Below, piece after piece: positions 35,840 through 46,090 of a DNA stretch of 64,000 bases; within the stretch, counting starts at the first letter, position 1, and the number at the start of each line of letters is the position of its first letter. The position numbers and the translations under genes are program-made. Origin of the DNA: Streptomyces mirabilis (lineage in GTDB: Bacteria > Actinomycetota > Actinomycetes > Streptomycetales > Streptomycetaceae). The notes beneath the pieces were generated by a model. It saw only the letters and a program-made list of their open reading frames with translations. It was not told the DNA's origin and did no database searches. The stretch is from contig NZ_JBCJKP010000001.1 in NCBI RefSeq assembly GCF_039503195.1, positions 1,054,001 to 1,118,000 of the forward strand, read 5' to 3'.

Positions 35840-36802
35840 GTGGCCCAGCGCCGGTTCGTCGTCAACGCCGGCACCTTTCGTTAGCTGATGCGCTGGTGCG
35901 AGCAGTGGCCCGACCGCCGTTTCGCGGTGGAGGGTGCTGGCGGCCTGGGCCGCTCGCTCGCCCAGCAGCTGGCCGCCGCGGGCGAGAACGTGGTCGACGT
36001 ACCCTCCACCCTTTCGGCCCGGGCCCGGCTGCTGGCCACCGGAGGAGACCGGAAGACCGATGCCAAGGACGCCCTTCATGTTGCCCAGGTCGCTCTGTTT
36101 CGCCATGACCTGCGACCCGTGGTCCAGGAGGACCAGACCACGATCCTGCGGCTCCTGACCGAGCGGCGAGACGACCTGGTCCACGAGCGCACCCGCGTCC
36201 TCAACCGGCTCCACGCCGTGCTTCGCGATCTGCTGCCCGGCGGTGCCCCCACCGGGCTGTCGGCCGACAAGGCCGCCGTCCTGATGAAGGGGATCCGGCC
36301 GGTCACGGCCACCGACAACTGCCGCCGTGACATAGCTCGTGACCTGCTGGCCGACCTGCGCCGCCTCGACCGGCAGGTCAAGGACAACGAAGCCGAGATG
36401 CGCGAAGCCGTCGCGGCGACCCGCACCACGCTGACCACCCTGCCCGGCCTGGGCACCGTGTTGGCCGCCAAGGTCATCGGCCACATCGGGGACGTCAGCC
36501 GCTTCCCCACGGAGCACCACTTCGCCAGATACACCGGCAGCGCTCCCTTGGACGCCTCCAGCGGCAACAACGTCCGCCACCGACTCAACACCGGCGGCAA
36601 CCGTGCGCTGAACTCGGTACTGCACACCATCGCCGTCTGCCAGATCCGCGACGGCGGGCGCGGACAGGACTACTACCTCCGCAAGATCAGTGAGGGGAAG
36701 ACACCATCCGAAGCCCGAAGGGCCCTCAAACGGCGCCTGTCCAACGTGGTCTACCGGATCATGAAGCGCGACCAACGGACCCACCTCGCCCAAGCCGCTT
36801 GA
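35840..36802 (+). pseudogene. 3' part of IS110-family transposase, with internal stop
   Basis: Continuation of the gene begun at 26224. After 14 codons a TAG (35882-35884) interrupts the frame (NAGTFR*LMRWCEQWPDRRF); the rest is open to 36802. It contains the second and third acidic sites (FAVEGAGG, KTDAKDALHVAQ), the long coiled middle, and the C-terminal transposase_20 domain (TLPGLGTVLAAKVIGHIGDV, FARYTGSAPLDASSGNNVRH) with the conserved serine. The stop and the Tn3 insertion together make the element inactive. Confidence 0.88.
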
Positions 36803-36953
36803 CACACAGAGGCGCTGTGAAGTCACAAGCGCCCGTCCGGCCGCGTGCGTGGTAACACCCGATGGGCCGACAAATCCCAAACAGGACAGTCGAAACGTCA
36901 GTCAGTCGGAGGGTCAGACCCACCAGCAGCGTCACCACGTCACATCCTCACTG

Positions 36954-39781
36954 TCAGTCGGCGGCGAGCAGGTGGGCGGGGGCGATCCGGGACAGCCCCC
37001 GGATCGGGACTGTCAGAGCCGCGCTCACCAGGGCGGTCGCGGCAAGCGTGGCCAGCAGTGCGGCGCCGGCGACCGCAAGGAGGTGTCCGTGCAGCACGCC
37101 CTGACCGAGCGACAGCACCACGAGCAGGCCGGCCACCGCGCCGGTCAGGCCGCCCAGCAGAGCCAGTCCGATCCCCTCGTACAGGGTGAGCATCGCCAGC
37201 TCGCGGTTGGTCCAGCCGGTCGCCCGCAGCACCGCGAGATCTGCGGCGCGCTCGCGCTGGGAGATGATCAGTACGTCGATGGCGCCGGCGGCACCCAGCA
37301 GCAGGGAGAGGGCGACGCTGAGGTAGTCGGCCCCGCGTGCCTGCGCCACCACGGCGTTGCCGAGCAGCGAGCCGGCCGCCTCGCCGCGGAAGGCCAGTGT
37401 CAGGGCGAGCAGCACGGTGAAGGCTGCCACTCCCAGCGCCAACCCTGCCGCACCCAGCAGCGTACGGCCCCGCACCCGCAGCAGGTTGAGCACGGCCAGT
37501 CCGGCCACCGAACCCACCGGGCGGGAGCGGCGGGCCGCGGTCACAGGGGGTCGGACGGCTGCCATAGGCCCCAGCCGGGCGGCGAGCCAGGCGGGGATCA
37601 ATCCCGCCGCCAGGGCCACGAGGAGCGCCACCGGCAGGACGAGGAGTGACTTGGCGCCGACGTCGGGCTGTCCCAGCATGCGGCCAAGGGCGTAGGCGAG
37701 GACCGTGCCCGCGGCTCCGGCAGCGAGGCCGATGACCGCCAGTTCGCCGAGGACCAGGCGGAGTACTTCACCGCCGCTCCAGCCCAGGCAGCGCAGCGTG
37801 CCGATCTCGGTGCGGCGTGAGCGCACCGAGGCCAGCGCCGCCTGCCCGAGGAAGAGCGCGCACACGACGAGGACCAGTACGAAGAGCACCGCGCTCTTGG
37901 TGTCCACCGCCCTGAGGATCCGCAGTGCCACGCCCTTGGCGACCCAGCGCTCCGTCACATGCGCCGAGGGACTCAGCGCCACCGTCTGAGGGGCGGGGGA
38001 ACTGCCGACGGTGACGTCGACCTGGAGCCGGGGGTAGGCGGCCCGGATCGCCCCGGCCACGGCGTTCACCCGCGCACGGGAGGCGGTGTCGACGCCGCTC
38101 ACGCCGGCCACCCGGATCCTGATCGCGCTGACCGGCGCCTTGTCCTGCAGGCTCGGGACCCGCCGGCTCTTGGTGAGCGCGGTGATGGAGTCCATCGTCG
38201 TCAGCATGGTGGGCGGCGGGCTGGCGTAACCGCCCAGGTTGCGGTCGGGCCGCAGCGGCTTGTCGTGGAGCACCGCGCGCGTGGCGGGGTCTGCGCCGGT
38301 GACCTGTGGCGACTGGTAGGTCTCCAACGGGACGTCGGACAGTGCCGAGAAGCCGCGCAGTTTGCCGGTGTCGTAGCGGCCGACCAGGCGGACGAAGGGA
38401 TTGGGCAGGCGCCCGGAGTCGACCTGGTCGCAGTATCCCAGGCCGAGGCAGTCCGTGGAGGCATGGCTGATCACCTTCCGGTACTGCTTGCCCTGGTTCT
38501 CCTCGGGGACGTAGGGGACGGGCCGCTGTTCTTGGTTGGTCACCCACAGGCCGGGCTTCTGCCGCGGCTGTGGCTGCACGGCGAGGCCGCCGTCGGATGT
38601 CCGGCGGTAGGTGACAGGGCCCACCGTCCAGTAGGCGCCGGTGTCGAAGGAATCCTCCTCCCGCGCCTTCCGGTAGCCCTCGCTCAGATCGACGCCGACC
38701 TTGCCCACACGGGTCCCGTGCAGGCCGCGGACGAAACTGGCGGCTGTCGGATTGCCCAGTTTGGAGGGCAGTTCGGCCGGGTCACCGACATCGAGCCGCT
38801 CGACGGCGGCGTTGAGCGTTCCGGCGGTCAGCGGGCTGCTGCTGAGCAGCGCCGGGATGTACGAGTCGTGCTGTCCGTGGACGCTCTTGGAGGATGGCAG
38901 CGTCCACGGCTTGTCCTGCTCGGTGAGCATGCGGCCCGAGGCGATCGCGCCGCCCAGGCCCACCAGGCGGTTCTCGGCCTCAGGATCGACGGCGGACAGC
39001 AGCACGGGGTAACTGACCGGAACGTCGATGGTGGCCTTGCCCTGCCCGGACTGACAGTTCATCCACGAATTCAGGTCCCGGTCGAACGCCGACCTGTCAC
39101 TGAGATCCTCGGCGATGAGGTTCGGCCTCATCGGCAGTTGCAGGTTGAAGTCCGTCCGCTCGGTCTTGTCCCGGTTGAAGTAGAAGCAGACGTCGTACTT
39201 ACCCTTCAGCTGATAGCGCTGGGTGCTCTTGTCGACCGCGCCCTTCTCCAGGGTGTCGGACCGGAAGACCTGATCCGACGACGACCCCGACGTCAGGGGG
39301 GAACGGGTGAGGTAGACGTACTCGTCGGAGGTGCGATAGGCGCCCAGTCCGGCCGTGAGCGTCGGGCTGATGCGCAGGATCTGCCGGGACGCCTTGCTGT
39401 CCAGGAAGCGGGAGACGTCCACGGTGACGGTGCTCATCACCACGAGGTACCCGATGTTGGCGACCGGTGCGGCCACGTCGATCCCGGCCATGCCGCGGAT
39501 GCGCCGGTACTGGTCCATGGTGATGCCGCCGAACGTGCCGGACAGGAAGTTCGGCTCGACCAGTCCGCTCTGCCGTTCCACGTCCGTCTGCGAGTTCGGC
39601 GGGCGCACCAGGACGTCGTAGGCGGACCGTGCGTTCTTGCGGACCGTGCCCACGGTGGTCGCCCTGCTGGTGCTCACCGTCGCGGTCAGCAGGGTGAAGC
39701 TGGTCGCCGCCACCAGGATGCCGGCGGCCAGGGCCAGCGCCCGCCCGCGCCGCCGCCGGAGCTGATCGAGGATCATCGTTA

Positions 39782-39785
<4 letters not shown>
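36954..39785 (-). CDS. FtsX/MacB-like ABC transporter permease
   Basis: 943 aa. One N-terminal membrane helix (ALALAAGILVAATSFTLLTA), a very large extracellular region (about residues 40-640), then two FtsX domains with about eight helices (RTEIGTLRCLGWSGGEVLRL, RAADLAVLRATGWTNRELAM). This layout belongs to the MacB/LolCDE class that uses ATP to drive movement of lipids, peptides or drugs outside the membrane. It is coupled to the ATPase gene by a 4-nt GTGA overlap; an ATG 9 nt later is an alternative start. The complex is probably repressed by the divergent PadR protein. Confidence 0.92.
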
Positions 39786-40486
<701 letters not shown>

Positions 40487-40507
40487 AGATGCAGCCTCAC
40501 CCTCATA

Positions 40508-40541
40508 CATTGTCGCAATTCAAGGGTATGTTGTCACAATG
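40508..40541. promoter_or_regulatory. Probable PadR operator
   Basis: CATTGTCGCAA (40508-40518) and TTGTCACAATG (40531-40541) are inverted, 9 of 11 matching. The ATTGTC/GACAAT type core and AT-rich spacer suit a PadR site. It lies in the 86-bp gap between the divergent PadR and ABC genes and overlaps the expected promoters. Confidence 0.6.
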
Positions 40542-40572
40542 CAGGAGGGAGCAATGCCGAAGGGAGAGGTAT

Positions 40573-41202
40573 ATGCCGCTCCACCACGCAGTACTCGCGC
40601 TGCTGACCCAGCGGCCGAACCACGGATACGAACTCAAAGCCCGGTTCGAGGAGGCCATCGGCCCGCAGTGGGGTGGCCTGAACATCGGCCACCTCTACCA
40701 GATCCTCGAACGGCTGGTCCGTGACGGCTATGTCTCACGCTCACAGGTCACGCAGACCGACCGGCCCGACAAGAACCTCTACACACTCACCGAGGCCGGC
40801 AGGACCGAGCTGAACACGTGGGCGACCAGCGCCTGGGTACGTGTCGGCGGCTTCCGCGACGAGCTGTTCCTGAAACTCCTCGGCGCCGTCGCCCTGGGCC
40901 CGCACGCCCTGACCACACTGATCGAGGCACAGCGGCAGACGTACCTGTCCGAACTCGCCGGCCTGGCACAGCAACGCCGGGCCCACGCCGCCGAGCCGCT
41001 GGTCGCGGTCCTGATCGACGCCGCCATCGCGCACACCAAGGCCGACCTCGGGCTGCTGGACAGCGCCTCGGCACACCTGGCGCCGCTCGCCGCGGCCCAA
41101 GACGCACAGGCGCCACAGCGTTCACAGCCCCAAGGATCCGGCGGTACGGACACCACCAGCGACGACAGCGGCAGGAGAGGACGCCGGTCGGAGTCCGCAT
41201 AG
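40573..41202 (+). CDS. PadR-family transcriptional repressor
   Basis: 209 aa starting MPLHHAVLALLTQRPNHGYE, the standard PadR opening. The winged helix continues ELKARFEEAIGPQWGGLNIG, HLYQILERLVRDGYVSR and KNLYTLTEAGRTEL. A C-terminal Vir-type helical domain (LFLKLLGAVALGPHALTTLI) is present, then a low-complexity Q/S/G tail. GAAGGGAGAGG precedes the ATG. It most likely represses the divergent ABC exporter and itself, being released by an exported compound. Confidence 0.94.
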   Translation: MPLHHAVLALLTQRPNHGYELKARFEEAIGPQWGGLNIGHLYQILERLVRDGYVSRSQVTQTDRPDKNLYTLTEAGRTELNTWATSAWVRVGGFRDELFLKLLGAVALGPHALTTLIEAQRQTYLSELAGLAQQRRAHAAEPLVAVLIDAAIAHTKADLGLLDSASAHLAPLAAAQDAQAPQRSQPQGSGGTDTTSDDSGRRGRRSESA

Positions 41203-41404
41203 CCGACGCCACGCGCGTTCAAAGGTGGTTACGGCGATGAGCGCAGCCGTCACCCGCCTCACAGCACGCGCTTGCGCGGCGACGACCGGACCCCGCACCC
41301 GGCGTTGTGAAGCGACGGCGCATGCGATCCGGGTTGGGTGCGGTTCCTCCGGAGTGATGGACTGATCGAGAGCGGGTGTCAGGGGCGGGTGCCAAGATCG
41401 CCGC

Positions 41405-41854
41405 ATGGGAGTTATCTATGGCTACTTCGCTGCTGCTGACGATGACGACGCGGTCCGGGCCGTGATGCGTGAGGACGACGAACCGACCGCGACGGGCTAT
41501 GACGGGTTCGACGTCAACGGTATGGATCCGACCGTCGACCTGCTGCCAGCGGAGGTGATCCTTTCGGGCCGGTCTGCCGAGACCATCCAGGCGGACCCGC
41601 GGTACGGTCACCTGCTCGCGACGGCCGACGATGGGCAACTGTTGTGCCTGTCGCTGACAGATGCCCTGCGTGACGCGCTCGCCGCCGCTGACCGCGGTTC
41701 AATACACCACATGGCCCAGGTATGGGCCGCATCGGACGTGTTCCCCACGCCGCCGGATCCACAGAGCCTTGCGGAGTTCCTCGCGCAGGCCATCGACCTG
41801 GCGGGCCGGGCGGTCGAGCGAGGGCATCGCCTCTACTGCTGGATCTGCGTCTGA
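41405..41854 (+). CDS. DUF1877-like protein
   Basis: 149 aa beginning MGVIYGYFAAADDDDAVRAV, similar in layout to YfbM/DUF1877 proteins, which begin MG(M)xGYF. The remainder (VDLLPAEVILSGRSAETIQA, LLCLSLTDALRDALAAADRG) fits a small alpha/beta cytoplasmic protein. The family is of unknown function. No strong ribosome site precedes the ATG, so the start is tentative. Confidence 0.65.
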   Translation: MGVIYGYFAAADDDDAVRAVMREDDEPTATGYDGFDVNGMDPTVDLLPAEVILSGRSAETIQADPRYGHLLATADDGQLLCLSLTDALRDALAAADRGSIHHMAQVWAASDVFPTPPDPQSLAEFLAQAIDLAGRAVERGHRLYCWICV

Positions 41855-42008
41855 CGGGCGCCTGCCCCCCTTGCCTTGCCAGTTCAGCGCCAGGGAGGAG
41901 GTTGAGACGGGGACCATCGCTAGCTCCCGATCAGACTGTAGGCCCGTGTTCCTGCTGGTGGGATACGAGATGGAGACGCCGGCGTCCGCGATGCCCGTGG
42001 TAGCGCCA

Positions 42009-42110
42009 CTAGTCCTCGAAGTCACCATTTGCGGCGATGGGCCAGCCGTTGGCCGGTGCGGTGTCGTAGTGGAACGGGTCGAGACGGCCAGCCAGATGGA
42101 GGCCCTGCCG
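42009..42110 (-). pseudogene. Scrap of an ISKra4-like transposase
   Basis: The minus strand reads LHLAGRLDPFHYDTAPANGW, then PIAANGDFED and a stop. HYDTALANGWPIATG is a familiar segment of ISKra4-type transposases. Only about 30 codons remain. It may come from the same family as the fragment at 25610. Confidence 0.4.
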
Positions 42111-42121
42111 GTCCGCGTGCT

Positions 42122-42298
42122 TCAGTGGCGCTGCTCACTGTTCTTCACCAGCCGGCGGAGCGCATCCCTGATACGCCACCACAGCTTGCGGGCGCGCGGG
42201 GTTTCGGTGGAATAGCTGTTGCTCAACCAGATGTTGTCCGCGCTGCGGCCCAAAGGAGTGCCCTCGGGCGAGTAACGCGTGGGGGGCCGTTCAACCAT
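42122..42298 (-). CDS. Small basic protein, unknown function
   Basis: 58 aa: MVERPPTRYSPEGTPLGRSA, DNIWLSNSYSTETPRARKLW, WRIRDALRRLVKNSEQRH. GGAGAAGCGC precedes the ATG at ideal spacing, which supports a real gene. The C-terminal third is an amphipathic basic helix with W and R. It starts 10 bp after the stop of the upstream gene at 42308. I know no homologue. Confidence 0.55.
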   Translation of the reverse strand: MVERPPTRYSPEGTPLGRSADNIWLSNSYSTETPRARKLWWRIRDALRRLVKNSEQRH

Positions 42299-42307
42299 GC
42301 GCTTCTC

Positions 42308-42592
42308 CTACGGATTCGGAGACCTGGTCTCGCATCCCTTGCGCAGTTCATTGTCGGAGCGGGTCTTCGGGCCCCAGCCGATGCCGCTGGCGTAGCCCTG
42401 CATCACAGGGTAGTAGGCGTAGGTGCCGCCGCCGTCATCGCAGTCCGTCGACCATCCGTAGTCGATGAAGCTGTTCGAGGTGAGGCCCGTACCGCAGGCC
42501 CACTCGGGCTGGCTGCTGCCGGGCCATGCCCCTGTACGAGGCCACCCTCGCCCAGTACGAGCAGGTCTTGGGCGACACTCACCCCGACACAC
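42308..42592 (-). CDS. Unknown small Trp/Tyr/Cys-rich protein, possibly truncated
   Basis: Up to 94 aa; the credible part is the last 70 residues: GSSQPEWACGTGLTSNSFID, YGWSTDCDDGGGTYAYYPVM, QGYASGIGWGPKTRSDNELR, KGCETRSPNP. Three cysteines and many aromatic and glycine residues suggest an extracellular or disulfide-bonded domain, but no signal peptide is present, and sequence upstream of about 42525 becomes a TPR-gene remnant on the other strand. The gene is therefore likely 5' truncated. Stop is 10 bp from the next small gene. Confidence 0.4.
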   Translation of the reverse strand: MCRGECRPRPARTGRGWPRTGAWPGSSQPEWACGTGLTSNSFIDYGWSTDCDDGGGTYAYYPVMQGYASGIGWGPKTRSDNELRKGCETRSPNP

Positions 42593-42699
42593 TAAGCAGC
42601 CGCAACAACCTCGCGTGTGACGCCCGCCGACTACGCCGAAGCCCTGCGGGTCCGGCGCATGCGTTCTCGGCGTTCTCTCAGGCCGAGACCGAGAGGTGA
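42526..42699 (+). pseudogene. TPR-repeat remnant
   Basis: MPLYEATLAQYEQVLGDTHP followed by DTLSSRNNLA is one unit of the TPR repeats found in large Streptomyces NB-ARC/TPR proteins. After one repeat the frame becomes meaningless and stops at 42697-42699. No start, no other repeats. Confidence 0.6.
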
Positions 42700-42706
42700 C
42701 GCCACC

Positions 42707-43315
42707 TCAGATGGTCGGGGTGTTGTCAACAATCGGCCTGTGAATCTCAACGACCGGCTTCCACCCCGCGGAGAACTCGATGAACTCCGCACGGGTGGGG
42801 TAGGTGTCGATCGCGCGACGGTCACGCTTGGGGCTGTCGCTCCCCTTACGCCCCCGGGGAATCTGCTCCTCGAAGATGTCGACCTTCACGTCGGGAACCT
42901 CCTTGAGGCCCTGGCGCCAGATCTGCACGATGTCGGCGCCGAATGCCTGCCGGGCCGCAGCGTAAAGGGCCGTGAGGGCCCCCTTGTCCCCACCAGGGAC
43001 GAAAAGTGCCAGGTCCAGCACGACACCGGCGGACTGGAGAACCTCAATGGTCACCGAGCCGTTCTCGTCGGCCAAGTAGATTCCGGCTTCATTCTCGTCG
43101 TCGGGAAGGCAGGAGACCTCTTCCTGGAATACGGTTCTCGCCGTGATCGAGCCGCCCTCGAAATGCTCACCGGACTCGGTCAGAAAAGCAGGGACATAGC
43201 AGCCGGGAAGCTTGAGTTCTGCCGTATCGGCGGAAATGAAGAGCCTGTCCTTCACGCCGAGCTTCGTCACCTCTTCCAGCGAGAGGCGGCGAGCGGCAAT
43301 CTTCTCCGTGTTCAC
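42707..43315 (-). CDS. Hypothetical protein
   Basis: 202 aa from a GTG with GAAAGGG upstream (VNTEKIAARRLSLEEVTKLG). The sequence is acidic and looks beta-rich (RLFISADTAELKLPGCYVPA, NEAGIYLADENGSVTIEVLQ, ADIVQIWRQGLKEVPDVKVD), with an R/K-rich patch near the end (RGRKGSDSPKRDRR). No signal peptide or known motif. GC content is lower than in the flanks, which suggests import. I cannot name a family. Confidence 0.6.
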   Translation of the reverse strand: MNTEKIAARRLSLEEVTKLGVKDRLFISADTAELKLPGCYVPAFLTESGEHFEGGSITARTVFQEEVSCLPDDENEAGIYLADENGSVTIEVLQSAGVVLDLALFVPGGDKGALTALYAAARQAFGADIVQIWRQGLKEVPDVKVDIFEEQIPRGRKGSDSPKRDRRAIDTYPTRAEFIEFSAGWKPVVEIHRPIVDNTPTI

Positions 43316-43549
43316 GATTTCCCTTTCAGGTTGCACTGTCCCTCCGAACAAGGACGCTACCACGAAACCCCGAGGTCAACTGCCCAGCAATCTTTGGGTA
43401 AATGACCTCCGATGACCTGCACGGAAGGATACCGAAGCGAGTGCCACTCGGTCGGGAACACGCATCCGCCAGGTACTGGCCCTCGTCATCGCGTTGGGGA
43501 TCAACTGGCGGTTGCATTTCGGCGCGTTGGGTAGCACAGAGGAACTAAA

Positions 43550-43672
43550 AGAGAGTTTACGGTAGATATCACCCATATCACCTTCGGGGAGGTGGCGGCG
43601 AGGTAGGGCGATCCATTCGTCGTGCATCTCGAAGAGCGCAGCGGAAACCAACCGGGTGGTCCGACAACGCAA
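43550..43672 (-). pseudogene. C-terminal remnant of an IS256-like transposase
   Basis: RTTRLVSAALFEMHDEWIAL followed by PRRHLPEGDMGDIY resembles the end of IS256-type transposases (GA.L.E..DEW....RY). Only the last 35-40 codons remain, without the catalytic DDE region. Confidence 0.55.
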
Positions 43673-44167
43673 CAACAGAGATCCCCACCGGCAACATCTG
43701 AATGGAGCCCGAACCGGAAGTCGCTTACTACCGCGCCCTCTTCGATCAGGACTTCGGCGTAGTCGGCTGACGCCAGGTTGCTGACGACTGCCCGACGCGG
43801 CGTGGTGGTCCCCAAAGGGCCCGGGAGGCAAGACCGTGTGGGTCCGCTTCGACCTCGACGCTTGCCGCCGTGCGGCCGGCCATCCCCGGCTCGATCAGCC
43901 GTGGCGTCGCGAGGTGTCGTCACTGGATCGGCAGGCCTGTGCCACCTCGATGCGGAGGAAGAAAGGGTCGTCGGGGTCGGCGAGATCTCGACGGTTGGGC
44001 CTGGCCGTGCAGGGTGACGTTGTGCTGGTCGGCAAGGTGCAAGAGCTGTTCGAGCTAGTGGTGTTGCCGCGTCAGCCGGTCCCGGTGGCAGCTTGCGATC
44101 TACCTCACCTGGCCGTTGCTGACGGCCTCGGCCAGCGCCCCCCTGGGCGGGAGCCCGGATCGCCGTC
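43673..44167. other. Gene-poor remnant region
   Basis: About 500 bp without an intact gene. On the plus strand 43800-43860 reads KGPGGKTVWVRFDLDACRRA, like the last strand of an RsbW-type ATPase, but with no gene body before it. The remainder has no feature I can support; it separates IS debris from the split permease gene. Confidence 0.4.
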
Positions 44168-44710
44168 TCACCTGGCCAGCCGCCCCAGCAGTGACGACGC
44201 CGACCATACGCCGAGGGCCGCCGCCACGGTCAGTGCGGCGTAGTCGAGGGGCAGGTGCGCGGGTGTGCCGAGCAACAGGCCGCGCAGGGCGTCGACTTGG
44301 TAGCTGAGCGGGTTGACCAGGCTGACTGCCTGGAGCCAGCCGGGCATGACGGCCACCGGGTAGAGGGCGTTGGAGCCGAAGAACAGCGGCATGGTGATGG
44401 CCTGGCCGATACCCATCAGCCGGTCCCGGGTGAGCATGATGCCCGCGATGGTCATCGAGAGACAGGAGAAGAAAGCGGAGCCCAGGACGACGGCCACCGC
44501 CACGCCCAGCAGACGGAGCGGGTTCCAGGTCATCACGACCCCGAGCAGCGCCGCGATGACGACGACCACCACCGCCTGGATCAGCGCCTTGACCCCGGCG
44601 GCGAAGGCCTTGCCGGTGATGAGCGCCGAACGCGGGGTCGGGGTGACGAGCAGTTTGGTGAGGATCCCGGCGTCCCGCTCCCAGATGATCATGATGCCGT
44701 AGAAGATGGC
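44168..44710 (-). pseudogene. 3' part of ABC-2 permease split by a TnpB element
   Basis: Last 180 codons of a DrrB-like permease: AIFYGIMIIWERDAGILTKL, TPRSALITGKAFAAGVKALI, GQAITMPLFFGSNALYPVAV, PLSYQVDALRGLLLGT and SSLLGRLAR. It continues in frame from the part at 46091-46408; the two join as QSAMFI-AIFYG to a 286-residue protein of normal size. About five membrane helices lie here. Exporter function is lost unless the element excises precisely. Confidence 0.88.
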
Positions 44711-44720
44711 GTTGACTTCT

Positions 44721-44740
44721 CCCCCTCCTGAAGGAGGGGG
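44721..44740 (-). repeat. Right-end hairpin of the TnpB element
   Basis: CCCCCTCC - TGAA - GGAGGGGG, a perfect 8-bp stem just inside the right end, between the tnpB stop and the flank. In TnpB elements this region is transcribed as the 3' part of the guide (omega) RNA, with the guide taken from the adjoining flank. Confidence 0.75.
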
Positions 44741-44743
44741 ATT

Positions 44744-45937
44744 CTACGGCTCGCGCCGTGAGGGTTTCTGCTTCGTCGCCGACCGCCCGCCCGGAGTACT
44801 CCGTTGAGGTCTTACACCAGCTCCACAGACTGTCACCGCCAGCCCGGCGGCCAGAAGGTTGTGCGCCGCGTTCACGTCGCGGTCGTGAGTGATGCCGCAG
44901 CCGCACGTCCAGGCGCGGACGTTCAGCGGCATTCTGTCCTGCAAGGTGCCGCAGGCGGAGCACAGCTTGGAGGAAGGGAACCACCGGTCCACGGCGATCA
45001 CCTCGCGCCCGTACCACTGGGCTTTGTACTCCAGCATGCTCCTGAACTCGCTCCACGCCGCGTCACTGATGGCGCGGGCGAGCCGGTGGTTTTTGACCAT
45101 GTTGCGCACGGTCAGGTCCTCGATCACGATCGTTTGATTTTCACGAACGAGCCGAGTGGTGATCTTGTGCAGCATGTCGCGACGCCGGTCAGCGATCCGC
45201 GCATGGACCTTCGCAACCTTCAGCCGGACCCTGGCCCGGTTCGCCGACCCTTTCTCCTTCTTCGCAAGACAGCGCTGTGCCTTGGCCAGCGCGGCCCGGT
45301 CACGGCGCTCGTGCCGGGGGTTGGCGATCTTCTCCCCGGTCGAGAGGGTCAGAAGATGCTCCAGCCCGACGTCGATGCCGACCGCATTCCCGTTCTCAGG
45401 GAGCGGCTTGACGCCGGGGTCGTCACACAGCAGGGAGACGAACCAGCGTCCCGCCGCGTCCTGCGAGACCGTCACGGTGGACGGCTTCGCTCCCTCGGGC
45501 AGCGGGCGCGACCACACGACGGCCAGCGGCTCGGTCATCTTCGCCAGTGTCAGCGCTCCGTCGCGGAAGCGGAATGCGCTGGTGGTGTACTCCGCACTCC
45601 TGCGCGACTTCTTGCGCGACTTGAAACGCGGGTACTTCGCCCGCTTGCCGAAGAAATGGGTGAACGCCGTCTGCAGGTGCCGCAGCGTCTGCTGGAGAGG
45701 AACCGAGGACACCTCGTTGAGGTAGGCCAGCTCCTCGGTCTTCTTCCACGCCGTCAGCATCGCGGAGGTGGCGTTGTAGTTCACCCGCTCCTGACGGGTC
45801 ACCCACGCCTCCGTGCGCGCGGCGAGCGCCATGTTGTAGATCTTCCGCACGCACCCGAACGTGCGCGACAGCTCGGCTGCCTGCGCATCGGTCGGACAGA
45901 AGCGGTACTTGAATGCCCGCTTCACGTGAATGGTCAC
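44744..45937 (-). CDS. tnpB: RNA-guided endonuclease TnpB
   Basis: 397 aa. N-terminal FKYRFCPTDAQAAELSRTFG and helical domain (YPRFKSRKKSRRSAEYTTSA) are typical of OrfB_IS605. The RuvC residues are all present: D189 (VGIDVGLEH), E273 (IVIEDLTVRNM) and D354 (HDRDVNAAHN). The zinc ribbon C326/C329 and C345/C347 (LCSACG, WTCGCG) is intact. TnpB is an RNA-guided DNA nuclease that helps the element persist. The gene looks functional. ATG at 45937. Confidence 0.95.
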   Translation of the reverse strand: MTIHVKRAFKYRFCPTDAQAAELSRTFGCVRKIYNMALAARTEAWVTRQERVNYNATSAMLTAWKKTEELAYLNEVSSVPLQQTLRHLQTAFTHFFGKRAKYPRFKSRKKSRRSAEYTTSAFRFRDGALTLAKMTEPLAVVWSRPLPEGAKPSTVTVSQDAAGRWFVSLLCDDPGVKPLPENGNAVGIDVGLEHLLTLSTGEKIANPRHERRDRAALAKAQRCLAKKEKGSANRARVRLKVAKVHARIADRRRDMLHKITTRLVRENQTIVIEDLTVRNMVKNHRLARAISDAAWSEFRSMLEYKAQWYGREVIAVDRWFPSSKLCSACGTLQDRMPLNVRAWTCGCGITHDRDVNAAHNLLAAGLAVTVCGAGVRPQRSTPGGRSATKQKPSRREP

Positions 45938-46053
45938 AGCTCACAAACTATCGCATCAAATTGCGGAAATCTGCGGATAGTTGGTCGCGAACGACGATCC
46001 GCCCTGGCGGCGGATCGTCTTTCCCTGCCCTGCTCCGCAGGAGTCCGTTTCCT

Positions 46054-46073
46054 CTCCGTCCTGAAGGGCGGAG
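46054..46073 (-). repeat. Left-end hairpin of the TnpB element
   Basis: CTCCGTCC - TGAA - GGGCGGAG, 8-bp stem with one G-T pair and the same loop as the right-end hairpin, 17 bp from the left boundary. It is probably the structure recognised by a Y1 transposase. Confidence 0.65.
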
Positions 46074-46090
46074 TATCCACGGAGGGATCA

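Larger units (their letters stand above)
44711..46090 (-). mobile_element. IS605/IS1341-type element encoding only TnpB
   Basis: 1380 bp inserted in a DrrB-type permease gene with both reading frames preserved and no target duplication, as in IS200/IS605 transposition. It has subterminal hairpins at both ends with the same TGAA loop (44721-44740 and 46054-46073) and carries tnpB but no tnpA, so it would need a Y1 transposase in trans. On the coding strand the left flank reads GTTCATC (a possible TAM) and the right end GTCAAC precedes GCCATCTTCTACGGC. Confidence 0.85.
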
